A stretch of DNA of 18,081 bases, from contig CAKQPE010000032.1 of assembly GCA_934256695.1 (NCBI GenBank), positions 1-18,081 of the forward strand, read 5' to 3'. How positions within the stretch are numbered: the stretch's first letter is position 1; every line of letters begins with the position of its first letter. The translations under genes and the position numbers were made by a program. Positions 7,011-15,117 of the stretch are shown one piece after another. Origin of the DNA: an uncultured Eubacteriales bacterium. GTDB taxonomy: Bacteria; Bacillota; Clostridia; Lachnospirales; Anaerotignaceae. The notes below the pieces were generated by a model that worked only from the letters and a program-made list of their open reading frames with translations, had not been told where the DNA came from and made no database searches.

Positions 7011-7469
7011 TTAAAGCTCTTTAAACTTCTCCGGCATCTCCCAATCCTCAAATGTAAAACTGTATTCTTCCTCAAGGAACTTTGCCGTAGCATCAAACTT
7101 GGCAAGTGTGCCTCCGTCAAGATTGCAGTCCTTTAAAATTATTGTCTGCCTTCCCACAGCACTTGTCGGATCCTCATTTGTAACCTGTATGTCAAAATAC
7201 ATATCTTCGCCCTTTTCTTTAAATTTATAAAGAATTTCTCTGAATACAGAATTGTTGTAATGGAACTTGGCTTTTCCCGTTCCTGTCCAGCCTGTAGCCT
7301 TGTTGCCTTTTCCTGTTTTTCCCAGTATAGGTACTTCCTGCTTTGTTTTCTTCATTGTGGCTTCAAGATTTATCGCCTGCATAAAATTATATCTTTTCTT
7401 GTCTATAGTCACATAGCACTCTGCCATAGATGCACTTACCGCATCTTTTGCATTCATTACACTGCTCAT
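7011..7469 (-). CDS. xkdM: Phage tail tube protein (XkdM-like)
   Basis: A 152-aa protein matching the XkdM family of contractile-tail tube subunits, which stack as the inner tube inside the sheath. Recognisable features are AECYVTIDKKRYNFMQAINL near the N terminus, the KTKQEVPILGKTGKGNKATG loop (41-60), GTGKAKFHYNNSVFRE (63-78) and the C-terminal EEYSFTFEDWEMPEKF. The ATG has an AAGGGGG ribosome binding site. It follows the sheath gene by about 12 nt, as usual, but is separated from the chaperone gene by repeats on its 3' side. Confidence 0.94.
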   Translation of the reverse strand: MSSVMNAKDAVSASMAECYVTIDKKRYNFMQAINLEATMKKTKQEVPILGKTGKGNKATGWTGTGKAKFHYNNSVFREILYKFKEKGEDMYFDIQVTNEDPTSAVGRQTIILKDCNLDGGTLAKFDATAKFLEEEYSFTFEDWEMPEKFKEL

Positions 7470-7481
7470 TTTTATTCCCCC

Positions 7482-8771
7482 TTACTGTATAATTACTGTC
7501 ATGTAAAGCTTAGCCATTGCACATACCGGTGTAATCGGATTTGTTACCGATACCGTCTTTTTGTCTTTCCCAATCTCAACAATAACATCTTCCGGAACAA
7601 AATTTTCTATAACTCCGAGACTTTCCAGTTCTCTGTTGTATGTAACTATGTCATTCCAAAAAGCCATTCTTCCGGCTGAATTGTTCTGTACCTTTCCAAG
7701 ATAGTATTCATTGAACATTACCGCTATGTCATTGCCTGTCTGGTCAAGAAGTCTTATTATCTGATTTTCTCCAAAATTACTGTCCTTTCCGTTTTTAAAT
7801 TCCGTATATGAATTTATGTCCTCAAGAACCCTTACCTCATTACCGTTTAAATGAAATATAAATTTTCCTTCTTTTATGCTTTCCTCAAGTTCACTTTGCT
7901 TATACGCCGTAAATACACTGTATTCTCCGTCATAAATTTTGTTTGTCAAACTTTCGTTTATCTCACAGCCGGCAGCTGCACCTGTTACCCACCATACAAG
8001 AGCATATTTTTCGTTTTCTTCGGCATCATTTTCAATATTTATTACACCCTCGTATTCTGCTTCATATTTGTGAACAACTGTCTGGAACTTTACTCCATAT
8101 GTATCACGCATATTTTTGGTATACTGAACATAAAGCTTTTTAATGCTTTCCTCATCACTTAAACAGCCAAGCGTATTTATACTTACACTTTCCAGCTTAT
8201 CAAGGAATGTCTGGTGAGCTGTAGCAGATACACTTCCGTTGCTTCCGCCTGTAAGACTTATCCTTTCACCGCCCGAAAAAACTGCTTCTTTTTTAAATAC
8301 AACAAAATCATTGTCTTTAATTTCACTCATGGAAATTACTTCCTGTGTATCCGTTTCTTCTCCTGCCATGAATGTAGTTACGGTATACTTTCCGGAATTT
8401 TCATTTACTTCTATTTCAATATCATTTCCTCTTTCGCCGCTGTATTTTGCCGTTGCAAATTTGCACTCTGCTTTTTCGCCTTTGTTTAATCTGTAAAAAT
8501 AAACCGTTGCGGCATTTAAGAAAATATCCCTTATTCCTTTTAACTTTTCGTCACTGTATCCGTAACCGAAAATTTTCATGCTGTCTGTCATAAATTCATT
8601 TGCCGTTACCGCAAATATTTTTTCTTCTTCACCCCAGCCCAATTCAACTGCAACTGCCGCATATCCTCTGTCACTTATGTTTGCGTTTGAACTTGCCGCA
8701 CTTACAAAATTAATGTAGCTTCCCGGTAAAACCTTGTTCTGTGTCAAAAAACTTCCTCCGCCTAATGCCAC
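7482..8771 (-). CDS. xkdK: Contractile tail sheath protein (XkdK-like)
   Basis: A 429-aa sheath subunit; the helical sheath contracts to drive the tube through the cell envelope. The N terminus (ALGGGSFLTQNKVLPGSYIN) is characteristic of PBSX-type sheaths. The C-terminal block (IENFVPEDVIVEIGKDKKTV, then TNPITPVCAMAKLYMTVIIQ) is the conserved inner domain that binds the tube. The frame opens at a GTG at 8780, but the GTG at 8771 is preferred because it gives the family's MALGGG start and has AAGGAG 10 nt upstream. The length fits the shorter sheaths of PBSX-like particles. Its presence establishes a myovirus-type tail. Confidence 0.95.
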   Translation of the reverse strand: MALGGGSFLTQNKVLPGSYINFVSAASSNANISDRGYAAVAVELGWGEEEKIFAVTANEFMTDSMKIFGYGYSDEKLKGIRDIFLNAATVYFYRLNKGEKAECKFATAKYSGERGNDIEIEVNENSGKYTVTTFMAGEETDTQEVISMSEIKDNDFVVFKKEAVFSGGERISLTGGSNGSVSATAHQTFLDKLESVSINTLGCLSDEESIKKLYVQYTKNMRDTYGVKFQTVVHKYEAEYEGVINIENDAEENEKYALVWWVTGAAAGCEINESLTNKIYDGEYSVFTAYKQSELEESIKEGKFIFHLNGNEVRVLEDINSYTEFKNGKDSNFGENQIIRLLDQTGNDIAVMFNEYYLGKVQNNSAGRMAFWNDIVTYNRELESLGVIENFVPEDVIVEIGKDKKTVSVTNPITPVCAMAKLYMTVIIQ

Positions 8772-8776
8772 TTTTT

Positions 8777-9193
8777 TCACTCTCCTTCTTTAATATCCAA
8801 TTTTTCCATCAACTGACATTCTTCTTCCACTATTCTTCCGCTTATTAAATAATCTGCCGTAGCCTTTCCTATGCCTTTTTCTATTTTAAATTCATTTCTT
8901 ACGGCATTTATTCTATCTTCACCGCATCTTATACACTTTAATGCCTCAAATATATCTTCCGCATATGAATAAATACCGCTGTTTAAACTGTTGCCGATTA
9001 TCATTCTTACTTCAAATTCATATTCGGCAATGCACCTTTTCATAGGTCTGTATTCTATTTTCGTGCTTTTGTGTAAAATAAAGAAGCAGGGCTTTTCACT
9101 TCCCTGCTCCATGCTTTCACTGTATATGTGGTATCCTTCACCGAATTTTTCAAGCAATGCCTGTGCTATGCCGTCTCTTATTTTTTCTTCCAT
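8777..9193 (-). CDS. Phage tail terminator protein (DUF6838-like)
   Basis: A 138-aa protein of the tail-terminator group that caps the finished tube and sheath before joining to the head. Family-like stretches are GEGYHIYSESMEQGSEKPCF (about 19-38) and the acidic YSYAEDIFEALKCI helix, followed by a C-terminal strand ending near ISGRIVEEECQLMEKL. It lies immediately before the sheath gene, the usual place for this function. The ATG has an AAGG-type ribosome binding site. The assignment rests on sequence resemblance and on gene order. Confidence 0.82.
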   Translation of the reverse strand: MEEKIRDGIAQALLEKFGEGYHIYSESMEQGSEKPCFFILHKSTKIEYRPMKRCIAEYEFEVRMIIGNSLNSGIYSYAEDIFEALKCIRCGEDRINAVRNEFKIEKGIGKATADYLISGRIVEEECQLMEKLDIKEGE

Positions 9194-9204
9194 CTTTACC
9201 TTCC

Positions 9205-9573
9205 TTACGGATTTTTATCTGTAGGCTTTACCTCAACCTCCAAATGTGTTCTGTATGCTTTTCCCTTTGACGCAGCCTCGAACTTTTCACTTTTCCCATT
9301 CCTTGTTATAACCAAAATATCGCCGCTTTTTATATCAGTTTCAATAGGGAGGAACACTTTTATTCTGCGGTTTATCTCATATAATGTTTCGCTTTCTTCG
9401 TTGGCACTGTCACTTTCGTAACTTATTCTGCACTTAATTTGGGAATGTACTTCTTTAAGCTCCTTTGTGCTTATTCCGCTTTCAAGCCTTTTTGTCTCAT
9501 ACCTTTTTATATTGCATACAGAATCATACATCACCTCGGCAATTCCATTTACCGAATATTTTTTCAATTCCAT
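9205..9573 (-). CDS. Head closure / minor capsid protein (XkdH-like)
   Basis: A 122-aa beta-rich protein, probably the head closure (stopper) that seals the connector after DNA packaging. The order Y-x-VCNIKRYETKRLESGIST, IKCRISYESDS and then IKVFLPIETDIKSGDILVIT resembles the XkdH/YqbH and SPP1 gp16-like group. The ATG follows AGGAG, and the gene overlaps the preceding connector gene by 10 nt. It is followed 11 nt later by the terminator gene. Family resemblance is moderate; position is strong evidence. Confidence 0.72.
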   Translation of the reverse strand: MELKKYSVNGIAEVMYDSVCNIKRYETKRLESGISTKELKEVHSQIKCRISYESDSANEESETLYEINRRIKVFLPIETDIKSGDILVITRNGKSEKFEAASKGKAYRTHLEVEVKPTDKNP

Positions 9574-9899
9574 TTTATTCTCCTAAACGGTTTAAGCCTG
9601 TTTTCGTATTTTCTTATGTCTCCCGACTTTCCGTCACTTTCCTCAAAACTCATTGATACATCACCTTCGGTGAGGCTTTTTAGCCTTCCCGTCTGTGCTT
9701 CGCTTCCGTACTCACCGCTTCTGTATATATCACACGTAAGCTCAATATATACACTTTCCAGTTCATCAGGTATTTCCTTTATTCCGCAATAATTTTTTAT
9801 TATCTCCTCGGCACTGTCACAGCAGTATTCAATTATATCCGTATTTTCTTCGGCATTACATATTTTCTTTACCTTTTCTGTTGCTGTGCTTTTTTCCAC
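9564..9899 (-). CDS. Head-tail connector (adaptor) protein
   Basis: A 111-aa acidic, mainly helical protein. It opens with four helices (EKVKKICNAEENTDIIEYCC, then AEEIIKNYCG) and a middle ESVYIELTCDIYRSGEYG helix, as in gp6/gp15-type adaptors that add to the portal ring. The C terminus is basic (RKYENRLKPFRRIKWN). GTG start at 9899 with AGGTGA upstream, 2 nt after the capsid stop. The position directly after the capsid gene is typical of adaptors. No catalytic function is expected. Confidence 0.75.
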   Translation of the reverse strand: MEKSTATEKVKKICNAEENTDIIEYCCDSAEEIIKNYCGIKEIPDELESVYIELTCDIYRSGEYGSEAQTGRLKSLTEGDVSMSFEESDGKSGDIRKYENRLKPFRRIKWN

Positions 9900-9901
9900 T
9901 T

Positions 9902-10780
9902 TTATTCACCTGCACGTTCACTTAAATATATTCCCTTTGCCTTGTTTTCATATACAAATGCATCGTGATAAAGTCTAAACTGGAATAACCATGCATCAAG
10001 CTTCTGGTTCTCGTCAGGGCTGAATATTTTCGGCATAACAAATTTCTTTGCCTGAACCACTGCCTGTGGATAAATCATCATAAAGTTGATGTCTTTTCCT
10101 GTGCCGTCTTTTGCATATCCCCAGCTTGTTGTTCCGTCATTAAGTGTTATCTTTGTGTAGAATCTTGTTTTCGGAACATATATAACCTTCATGTTGTTGT
10201 ATTTGTTTACAACAGTGTTTGTTTCATCTTCGTTTGTCCACTGTCTTGTTATGGCACTGTTTAAAACCGGCTTTAAATCACTGTTTACAAAAAGTACTCT
10301 GCCCTCCATAGGCACTTCACTTTCGTCCATAGCAAGAGAAGCATTGTCAATGGCAGTAAGTATATTTTCTTTGCTTATACTTTCCTCTTTTTTCCCTATT
10401 CCTTCTGTAGAAGCATATTTTGCAAAACGGTATGCGTCCATTTCCGGTATAACCCATTCTCTCATAAAGTTTCCTGTTACTGTTCCGAACACTGTTCCGA
10501 GAGTTTCTTCATCGTCCATTCTGTCTATGGAAATTTCTTTTCCTCTTTCCTGTGTAAGCTTCATTGTTTCCCATACTGCAGTAATGTCACCCTTTGGATA
10601 ACCTCCGCTTCTTGAATATGTACCAAGACCTGTTGTACTTACTTTAAGCACTTTAATCTCGTTTGCTCCGGAAAAATCAGCCATGGTGCTTGTGTCAAGT
10701 CCCTCTGTTGCTGACTCTGCCTTGTAAATATCGTCAACTATCGGTAAAAATTTCTCTGCATAACTTATGTTGTTTGCCAT
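9902..10780 (-). CDS. Major capsid protein (HK97 fold, PBSX-like)
   Basis: A 292-aa shell protein. Signs of the HK97-fold family are the N-terminal arm (NISYAEKFLPIVDDIYKAES), a GTYSRSGGYPKGD loop followed by the E-loop-like QERGKEISIDRMDDEET region (about 78-94), a helix with MDAYRFAKYAS (about 114-124), and a C-terminal axial region with KDINFMMIYPQAVVQAKKFV and KLDAWLFQFRLYHDAFVYEN. The ATG has GGAGG upstream. The scaffold gene is 15 nt away. No protease gene lies between portal and capsid, so maturation by cleavage is not evident. Confidence 0.9.
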   Translation of the reverse strand: MANNISYAEKFLPIVDDIYKAESATEGLDTSTMADFSGANEIKVLKVSTTGLGTYSRSGGYPKGDITAVWETMKLTQERGKEISIDRMDDEETLGTVFGTVTGNFMREWVIPEMDAYRFAKYASTEGIGKKEESISKENILTAIDNASLAMDESEVPMEGRVLFVNSDLKPVLNSAITRQWTNEDETNTVVNKYNNMKVIYVPKTRFYTKITLNDGTTSWGYAKDGTGKDINFMMIYPQAVVQAKKFVMPKIFSPDENQKLDAWLFQFRLYHDAFVYENKAKGIYLSERAGE

Positions 10781-10795
10781 TTATTGTCCTCCTCT

Positions 10796-11269
10796 TTATT
10801 TAAGTCCGGCTGCCCTTCTTGCACTTTCCGCAAACTTAAAATTCTTATTCTTTTCTCTTCCTTTTAACGTAACTCCCGTTCCTTCAACCTTTTCTTCTTT
10901 TTCTTTGAAAAGATACGGTTCTTTTTCCTTTACTGTGCTTAAATCAATTCCGATTACATTTCCCTGTTCGTCTTTTATTAAATCTTCTTCCTCAACTACA
11001 GCAAGCACAGCCTTTACGTTTCTTCCGCCGCTTTTAAGTATTTCCTCCTCAATAATTTTGTCTCTTTTTTCCTTTTCGGCACTTTCTTTCATTTCTTTTA
11101 TAATGCCTTCGTACTTTTCGGCCATTGCGTCATACTCCGCTTTTGTAACCTTTTCTCCTTCTTCCTCTGCCGGAATATAATTTTCTTCAATATATTCTTT
11201 TACTATTTCCAACAGTTCTTCTTTGCTCTCGCATTCTTCAAATAAATCGTCAAGCCATTTTAAATTCAT
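10796..11269 (-). CDS. Capsid scaffolding protein (GP20-like)
   Basis: A 157-aa, highly charged, coiled-coil-prone protein resembling the Phage_GP20 scaffold family. Scaffolds template the procapsid and leave before packaging. The centre is a long helix (AEYDAMAEKYEGIIKEMKES and onward). The conserved C-terminal signature is present: SGGRNVKAVLAVVEEEDLI, then DEQGNVIGIDLSTVKEKEPY and LF, ending in a basic tail (SARRAAGLK), as expected for capsid binding. The frame opens at GTG 11278, but ATG 11269 has AGGAGGT 7 nt upstream and is the likely start. Confidence 0.9.
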   Translation of the reverse strand: MNLKWLDDLFEECESKEELLEIVKEYIEENYIPAEEEGEKVTKAEYDAMAEKYEGIIKEMKESAEKEKRDKIIEEEILKSGGRNVKAVLAVVEEEDLIKDEQGNVIGIDLSTVKEKEPYLFKEKEEKVEGTGVTLKGREKNKNFKFAESARRAAGLK

Positions 11270-11327
11270 TCTTTTCACCTCCTTTTTTCAGTTAACCCGC
11301 CTTCCCGCCCTAATTTAGTTATTATTT

Positions 11328-12800
11328 TTAAATTTCTTTTTCCGCTTTTTCCCCTTTTACCGCATCTTCCTCCATTGAAATTTCTTCAACAAACGGGTGC
11401 ATGCTTAATAAAGTTTCGTCACTTAATATTCCTTTTGACATCTGTATCATCTGTACCGTTTCATAGTCATTCGTTATAGCATTTCTCTTTAATGCTATCT
11501 TTAAAATCGATACGTCATAATCCGTATTGTGCTTTCTGTTGTAGTCCTCTATCATGTATCCCAAAAGCTCTTTTATGCATTGTTTCAGTTTAACGGCCAC
11601 ACCGCTTGCCTTTAACTCAAGAAGTGTGTATTGGAATTTTAACGATACACCGCTTGGTGAATTTCCCAATGCATCAGGATCAGTATCTATTCCTTGGCCA
11701 AATTCAAATATATCTTTTCTTAATCTCTTTAATAATTCCAGCCTTCCGTTCATGGAAAGCTCAATCTGCCTTGCTTCAACACTTCCGCTGCTGTCTGTTA
11801 TGTTTACGGCTTTGTTTATTTTTAATTTTTTTGCTATGGCACTTGCTGTGTCTCCCCCGTAACCCTGTATTACCCAGTATAAATCCACTAAATCCAACAT
11901 ACTGTTTACACCTTCGCTGGCAATCATGTCGTATGCGTCTATTAGTCCTTTTATTCCTTCAAGGTCTGTTGTCTCTTTGCTGTTGTTTTTCAGTATAATA
12001 AACGGAACCTTTCCCCAACTGTTGGCTCGCCTGCTTTTTTCAAATCCGTCTTCTGTAGCTACTCCCCACCAGTGTGGCGAAGGATTGTGCTTTACCGTGT
12101 TGTCAAAAATATAATTTCTGCTGTCGTCCTCAATAAAATATGTAACCTTGTCCTTTGTCCACCATTCGACTCTTTTTCTTATATACTTGTTTCCGTTTCT
12201 TATTACTACCGTGTCATAATATCTTATAAGCTGTTCCAACTCTTTCCCGTACTGACTGTCATATATGGGAATTATCTCGTCTGCCGGTATAATACAGTAC
12301 CTTAATTTTCCGGTTTCGCCGTAATATATGTGTAATGCTTCACACCCTTTGTTGCTTGCTCCTGTCAAAAGCTCTTGTAATACTTCATTAAATTCTTCCC
12401 CTGTAAAATCTTCAATTTCTCTTTCAAAATCTTCGTCTTTTTCCATATTGCTCTTGTAGTCAATTTTTATTACGGGCTTTCTTCCTATAAGATAAGAAAC
12501 CTTTTGGTCTACCAATACCCTGTGGAAAGCATTTGTAATATGCTTGTTGCTTCTGTTTGGGTTTGTAAACTTGCTTATACTTTCTTTGCCTTCCTCATCT
12601 GTTTCCGATATACAGCTCTGCCTGAAATCAACATTTTCTATATCATGCTCGTATGAGTAATATTTTTCACCTTCAATCATTCTTTTCTTTCTGTCACTCA
12701 TACGATCTTCTTTTATTATGTACTTCAGTATTTCACTTTCGTTTATGTTGCTTTCTGCCGTAATTTTGGCATTTATTAAATCTGTTTCCGTCAAAAACAT
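11328..12800 (-). CDS. Phage portal protein (SPP1 gp6 family)
   Basis: A 490-aa protein forming the dodecameric DNA entry channel at one capsid vertex. Family features are RMIEGEKYYSYEHDIE near the N terminus, HRVLVDQKVSYLIGRKPVI (about 90-110), a long wing and clip region, and the C-terminal stretch DPDALGNSPSGVSLKFQYTL, which is characteristic. It ends in an acidic tail (EEISMEEDAVKGEKAEKEI). The frame opens at TTG 12851 without a ribosome binding site. ATG 12800 follows AAGGAAG and is preferred. SPP1-type gp7 (minor head protein), often next in the operon, is absent; the scaffold gene follows instead. Confidence 0.94.
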   Translation of the reverse strand: MFLTETDLINAKITAESNINESEILKYIIKEDRMSDRKKRMIEGEKYYSYEHDIENVDFRQSCISETDEEGKESISKFTNPNRSNKHITNAFHRVLVDQKVSYLIGRKPVIKIDYKSNMEKDEDFEREIEDFTGEEFNEVLQELLTGASNKGCEALHIYYGETGKLRYCIIPADEIIPIYDSQYGKELEQLIRYYDTVVIRNGNKYIRKRVEWWTKDKVTYFIEDDSRNYIFDNTVKHNPSPHWWGVATEDGFEKSRRANSWGKVPFIILKNNSKETTDLEGIKGLIDAYDMIASEGVNSMLDLVDLYWVIQGYGGDTASAIAKKLKINKAVNITDSSGSVEARQIELSMNGRLELLKRLRKDIFEFGQGIDTDPDALGNSPSGVSLKFQYTLLELKASGVAVKLKQCIKELLGYMIEDYNRKHNTDYDVSILKIALKRNAITNDYETVQMIQMSKGILSDETLLSMHPFVEEISMEEDAVKGEKAEKEI

Positions 12801-12882
12801 TTTTCCCACTTCCTTTTGTATCTCAAATACTATTACCTTCTTCCTCAACACTTTTTTTACATCATCTTTTACTTACTCTTGC

Positions 12883-14118
12883 TTATCTTACTTTGACCAT
12901 GCTCATATCAAACTGCCTTGAATACCTCACTGCATCTATTGAATGATTGTTTCTGTCAGGAAAATACGCTCTGAATCCGCCTTCATTGTCTCTGTCCAGC
13001 TCATATTCCAAAAATTCTTTTGCCGTATAAGGACATCTGTCTGGGTCAATTATTATTTTTTCAAGATTTTGAAGCCATTTAATACCATATTCAACGCTTC
13101 CCGCACCTTTCTTTGCTCCCGTTGCATTTATACCGAAATAGTTAAGCTCCGCTATGCTTTTTGGCTCAGCACTGTCACATATTACAACATCATTTCTTTT
13201 GTTTTCTTTCTTTATTAAATTTACCGCATCAATGTTGCTCATTCCCGTAACATGTATCTCATAAAAAATGTATAACCTTCTTCTTGTCTTGTCATAATGG
13301 TTTACAGTGTAGTGCAGCGGATCCGCCGCATATCCCCAGTCAAGCCCTCTTGAAACCCTGTCAAATTCATTCTTTTCACTGTCACTTATTTTTCTTATCT
13401 CCACATTTGTGAATACCTCTCCTCCCGTTCCCGTTACTTTTCCTAAATATTCGTGCTCATATGCCTTTTTATCACTTTTCTTCAAATGCTCTGCCTCAAT
13501 AAAAAACTGCTCCCCAAGCCATTTTACGGGAACAGTTTTGTACGTACTGCTGTATGTTTTTTTATCTTTTCTTTTTTTCAACGCCTCTTGATTTATCCAG
13601 TTTTTTATGCTCATAGGCGGATTGTACGAATAAAATACACAAAATCTTTCCCCACCTCTCATCAATGACTGATTTATGTTTCTTATTTCTTCCATAGAAC
13701 TGAACTCATCAGCTTCTTCAAACCATATAAATTTTGCATAACCCTTGTTAAACTTAGTTGATTTTATTTTTGTCGGATCATCACAGCCTTTGAAAATTAT
13801 TTTCTGTCCGGTGCTTTTCAGTACCAGACAATATGGCGGTGACATTTTCTTTTCCCATAACTCATCAGCCTCAAGTGCATCTATTGCCCATAGTATCTGT
13901 TCCAAAACACTGTCTCTTATACTGTTTTGTACTTTTCTTATTACTATAGCATTTGCTCTCCTGTCTTTCATAACCCCAAGTATTATCTCTAATGATATAA
14001 ATGAAGACTTGCAGCTTCCCCTTCCGCCTTTGAACCAGAAATGTGTGTATTTTTCCTTCTCAATGTCTCTGTGAGCATCATAAAATGACGGTGCTATCAA
14101 TTCACTAAGCTTTGCCAT
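12883..14118 (-). CDS. terL: Phage terminase large subunit (PBSX/XtmB type)
   Basis: A 411-aa ATP-driven packaging motor and nuclease. The ATPase domain has Walker A GGRGSCKS (31-38), Walker B FIWFEEAD (130-137) and a motif III region near YSYNPP (164-169). The C-terminal RNase H-like nuclease has its acidic residues in GLDWG (Asp 260), VVICDS (Asp 315) and HSIDAVRYS (Asp 395), so both activities look intact. ATG 14118 has AAAGGG 8 nt upstream; a GTG three codons earlier is less likely. It overlaps terS. PBSX-type enzymes package by headful, and intact catalytic residues suggest that a particle from this locus could still carry DNA. Confidence 0.96.
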   Translation of the reverse strand: MAKLSELIAPSFYDAHRDIEKEKYTHFWFKGGRGSCKSSFISLEIILGVMKDRRANAIVIRKVQNSIRDSVLEQILWAIDALEADELWEKKMSPPYCLVLKSTGQKIIFKGCDDPTKIKSTKFNKGYAKFIWFEEADEFSSMEEIRNINQSLMRGGERFCVFYSYNPPMSIKNWINQEALKKRKDKKTYSSTYKTVPVKWLGEQFFIEAEHLKKSDKKAYEHEYLGKVTGTGGEVFTNVEIRKISDSEKNEFDRVSRGLDWGYAADPLHYTVNHYDKTRRRLYIFYEIHVTGMSNIDAVNLIKKENKRNDVVICDSAEPKSIAELNYFGINATGAKKGAGSVEYGIKWLQNLEKIIIDPDRCPYTAKEFLEYELDRDNEGGFRAYFPDRNNHSIDAVRYSRQFDMSMVKVR

Positions 14119-14470
14119 CTTTGTCACCCTTTGGTATATCGTCTATTATTTCTATTACCCTGTTGTCTGCCTTAACCGAGCTTTTTTCTCCTTTGTACTT
14201 TCCTTTTAACTCAAAATACAGCTTTATTGCCTGTATGTTTCCTTCTGCACATTGGTTCAAAAGACTTTTCCAAACATTCGTCATTGCACTTAATGTCTTT
14301 CCACTCAGTATTAAATCCATATAGCTTCTGAATTCTTCTTCCGCTAACCATTGATATAATGTATCCTTGCTTATCGAAAAATCTTGGCATATATCCTCTA
14401 ATGTTCCTTCATAGCTTATATTTGTCAATGCATCGGCAGTCATTTTCTGTTTTTTTGTCAGTCCTTTAAT
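14105..14470 (-). CDS. terS: Phage terminase small subunit, apparent AUU start
   Basis: DNA-recognition subunit of terminase. The N-terminal helix-turn-helix (GTLEDICQDFSISKDTLYQW) and a following helical oligomerisation region support this. The first conventional ATG (14443) has no ribosome binding site within reach. The frame extends nine codons upstream through K-G-L-T-K-K-Q-K, the usual TerS N-terminal pattern, to ATT at 14470-14468. AGGAG (14483-14479) lies 8 nt before that codon. An out-of-frame ATG directly after the AGGAG leads to a stop after six codons. An AUU start or a small frameshift near the start could explain this. From the ATT the protein has 121 aa. It overlaps terL by 14 nt. 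Confidence 0.85.
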   Translation of the reverse strand: MKGLTKKQKMTADALTNISYEGTLEDICQDFSISKDTLYQWLAEEEFRSYMDLILSGKTLSAMTNVWKSLLNQCAEGNIQAIKLYFELKGKYKGEKSSVKADNRVIEIIDDIPKGDKDGKA

Positions 14471-14496
14471 TTTATCATCTCCTATTTTAGTATTAA

Positions 14497-14559
14497 AAAA
14501 ACAGGATTTATTAGTACATACATTTTCTTTCCTTATATGTACTAAAAAGCCCTGTTTTT
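14497..14559 (-). terminator. Leader terminator (attenuator-like) upstream of terS
   Basis: A long imperfect hairpin. TATGTACTA pairs with TAGTACATA in the inner stem and AAAAACAGG with CCTGTTTTT in the outer, with three mismatches between them. On the minus strand it ends in a run of T, 14 nt before the terS ribosome binding site. It lies between a promoter-like -10 box and terS, so it could end regulator transcripts, attenuate the late operon, or both. The opposite strand also has a T run. Confidence 0.72.
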
Positions 14560-14581
14560 GTATTTCCTATTTTTTCATGCT

Positions 14582-14616
14582 ATTATATTATCATAAAAGT
14601 ACGTCACTTGGGTGAC
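14582..14616 (-). promoter_or_regulatory. Candidate late promoter with palindromic operator
   Basis: On the minus strand there is a perfect -10 TATAAT (14587-14582) with no consensus -35. In its place is the perfect palindrome GTCACTTGGGTGAC (14603-14616). A strong -10 with a poor -35 and a symmetric site suggests activation, perhaps by the RinA/ArpU-like regulator encoded just upstream. Inferred, not shown. Confidence 0.42.
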
Positions 14617-14629
14617 CCTTTTTTATTTT

Positions 14630-15061
14630 TTATATTTTTTCATTTTTCTTCCTGTATAACTTGTTAAAAAATATTTTTCTCTTGTCATAAAACTGCCTTC
14701 TTCCGCAAGGTACTTCCAATACTTCAAACGGCGTTCCCTCCGATACATTTCTTATTATATATTTATATAAAATACCGTCTGTTTCCTTTGCGGCATTTTC
14801 TATCATCTCAATATCATTTTTTATTTTTATAATTCTATCAGCCGTCTCAAACGTAGGATCACTGACTCCGCTTCCCCTCGGCGTAAGCTTCATTCGTATT
14901 CCACTCGGTCCATATCCTTCTTCAATCATCTTTTTCTTTTCCCCGTACTGCATACAAAAATATTGCAGTTCCTTGTATGCATATTCTGATATGTTAAAGT
15001 TTTTTAAATCCAAATTTCTTTTTTTACCCAAAAACAATTCCTCTTTTCCTGCTTGCTCCAT
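14630..15061 (-). CDS. RinA/ArpU-like phage late-gene regulator
   Basis: A 143-aa protein resembling the small regulators placed directly upstream of terminase in many Firmicute phages (RinA/ArpU group), which turn on late genes. Visible features are the N-terminal SEYAYKELQYFCMQYGEKKK helix, the PRGSGVSDPTFETADR segment (with the recurring 'DPT' motif), a helical middle (IKIKNDIEMIENAAKETDG) and the C-terminal helix-turn-helix region (VPCGRRQFYDKRKIFFNKLY). The frame opens at TTG 15094, but ATG 15061 has AAAAGGA 9 nt upstream and is preferred. A palindrome, a -10 box and a leader terminator follow it before terS, consistent with control of the head-tail operon. I assign it from remembered family pattern, not from a search. 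Confidence 0.72.
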   Translation of the reverse strand: MEQAGKEELFLGKKRNLDLKNFNISEYAYKELQYFCMQYGEKKKMIEEGYGPSGIRMKLTPRGSGVSDPTFETADRIIKIKNDIEMIENAAKETDGILYKYIIRNVSEGTPFEVLEVPCGRRQFYDKRKIFFNKLYRKKNEKI

Positions 15062-15117
15062 TTTGGTTTTTCCTTTTGTAACTAAACACAACAACTTTTA
15101 ATTCTCTGTTTTTTTAC

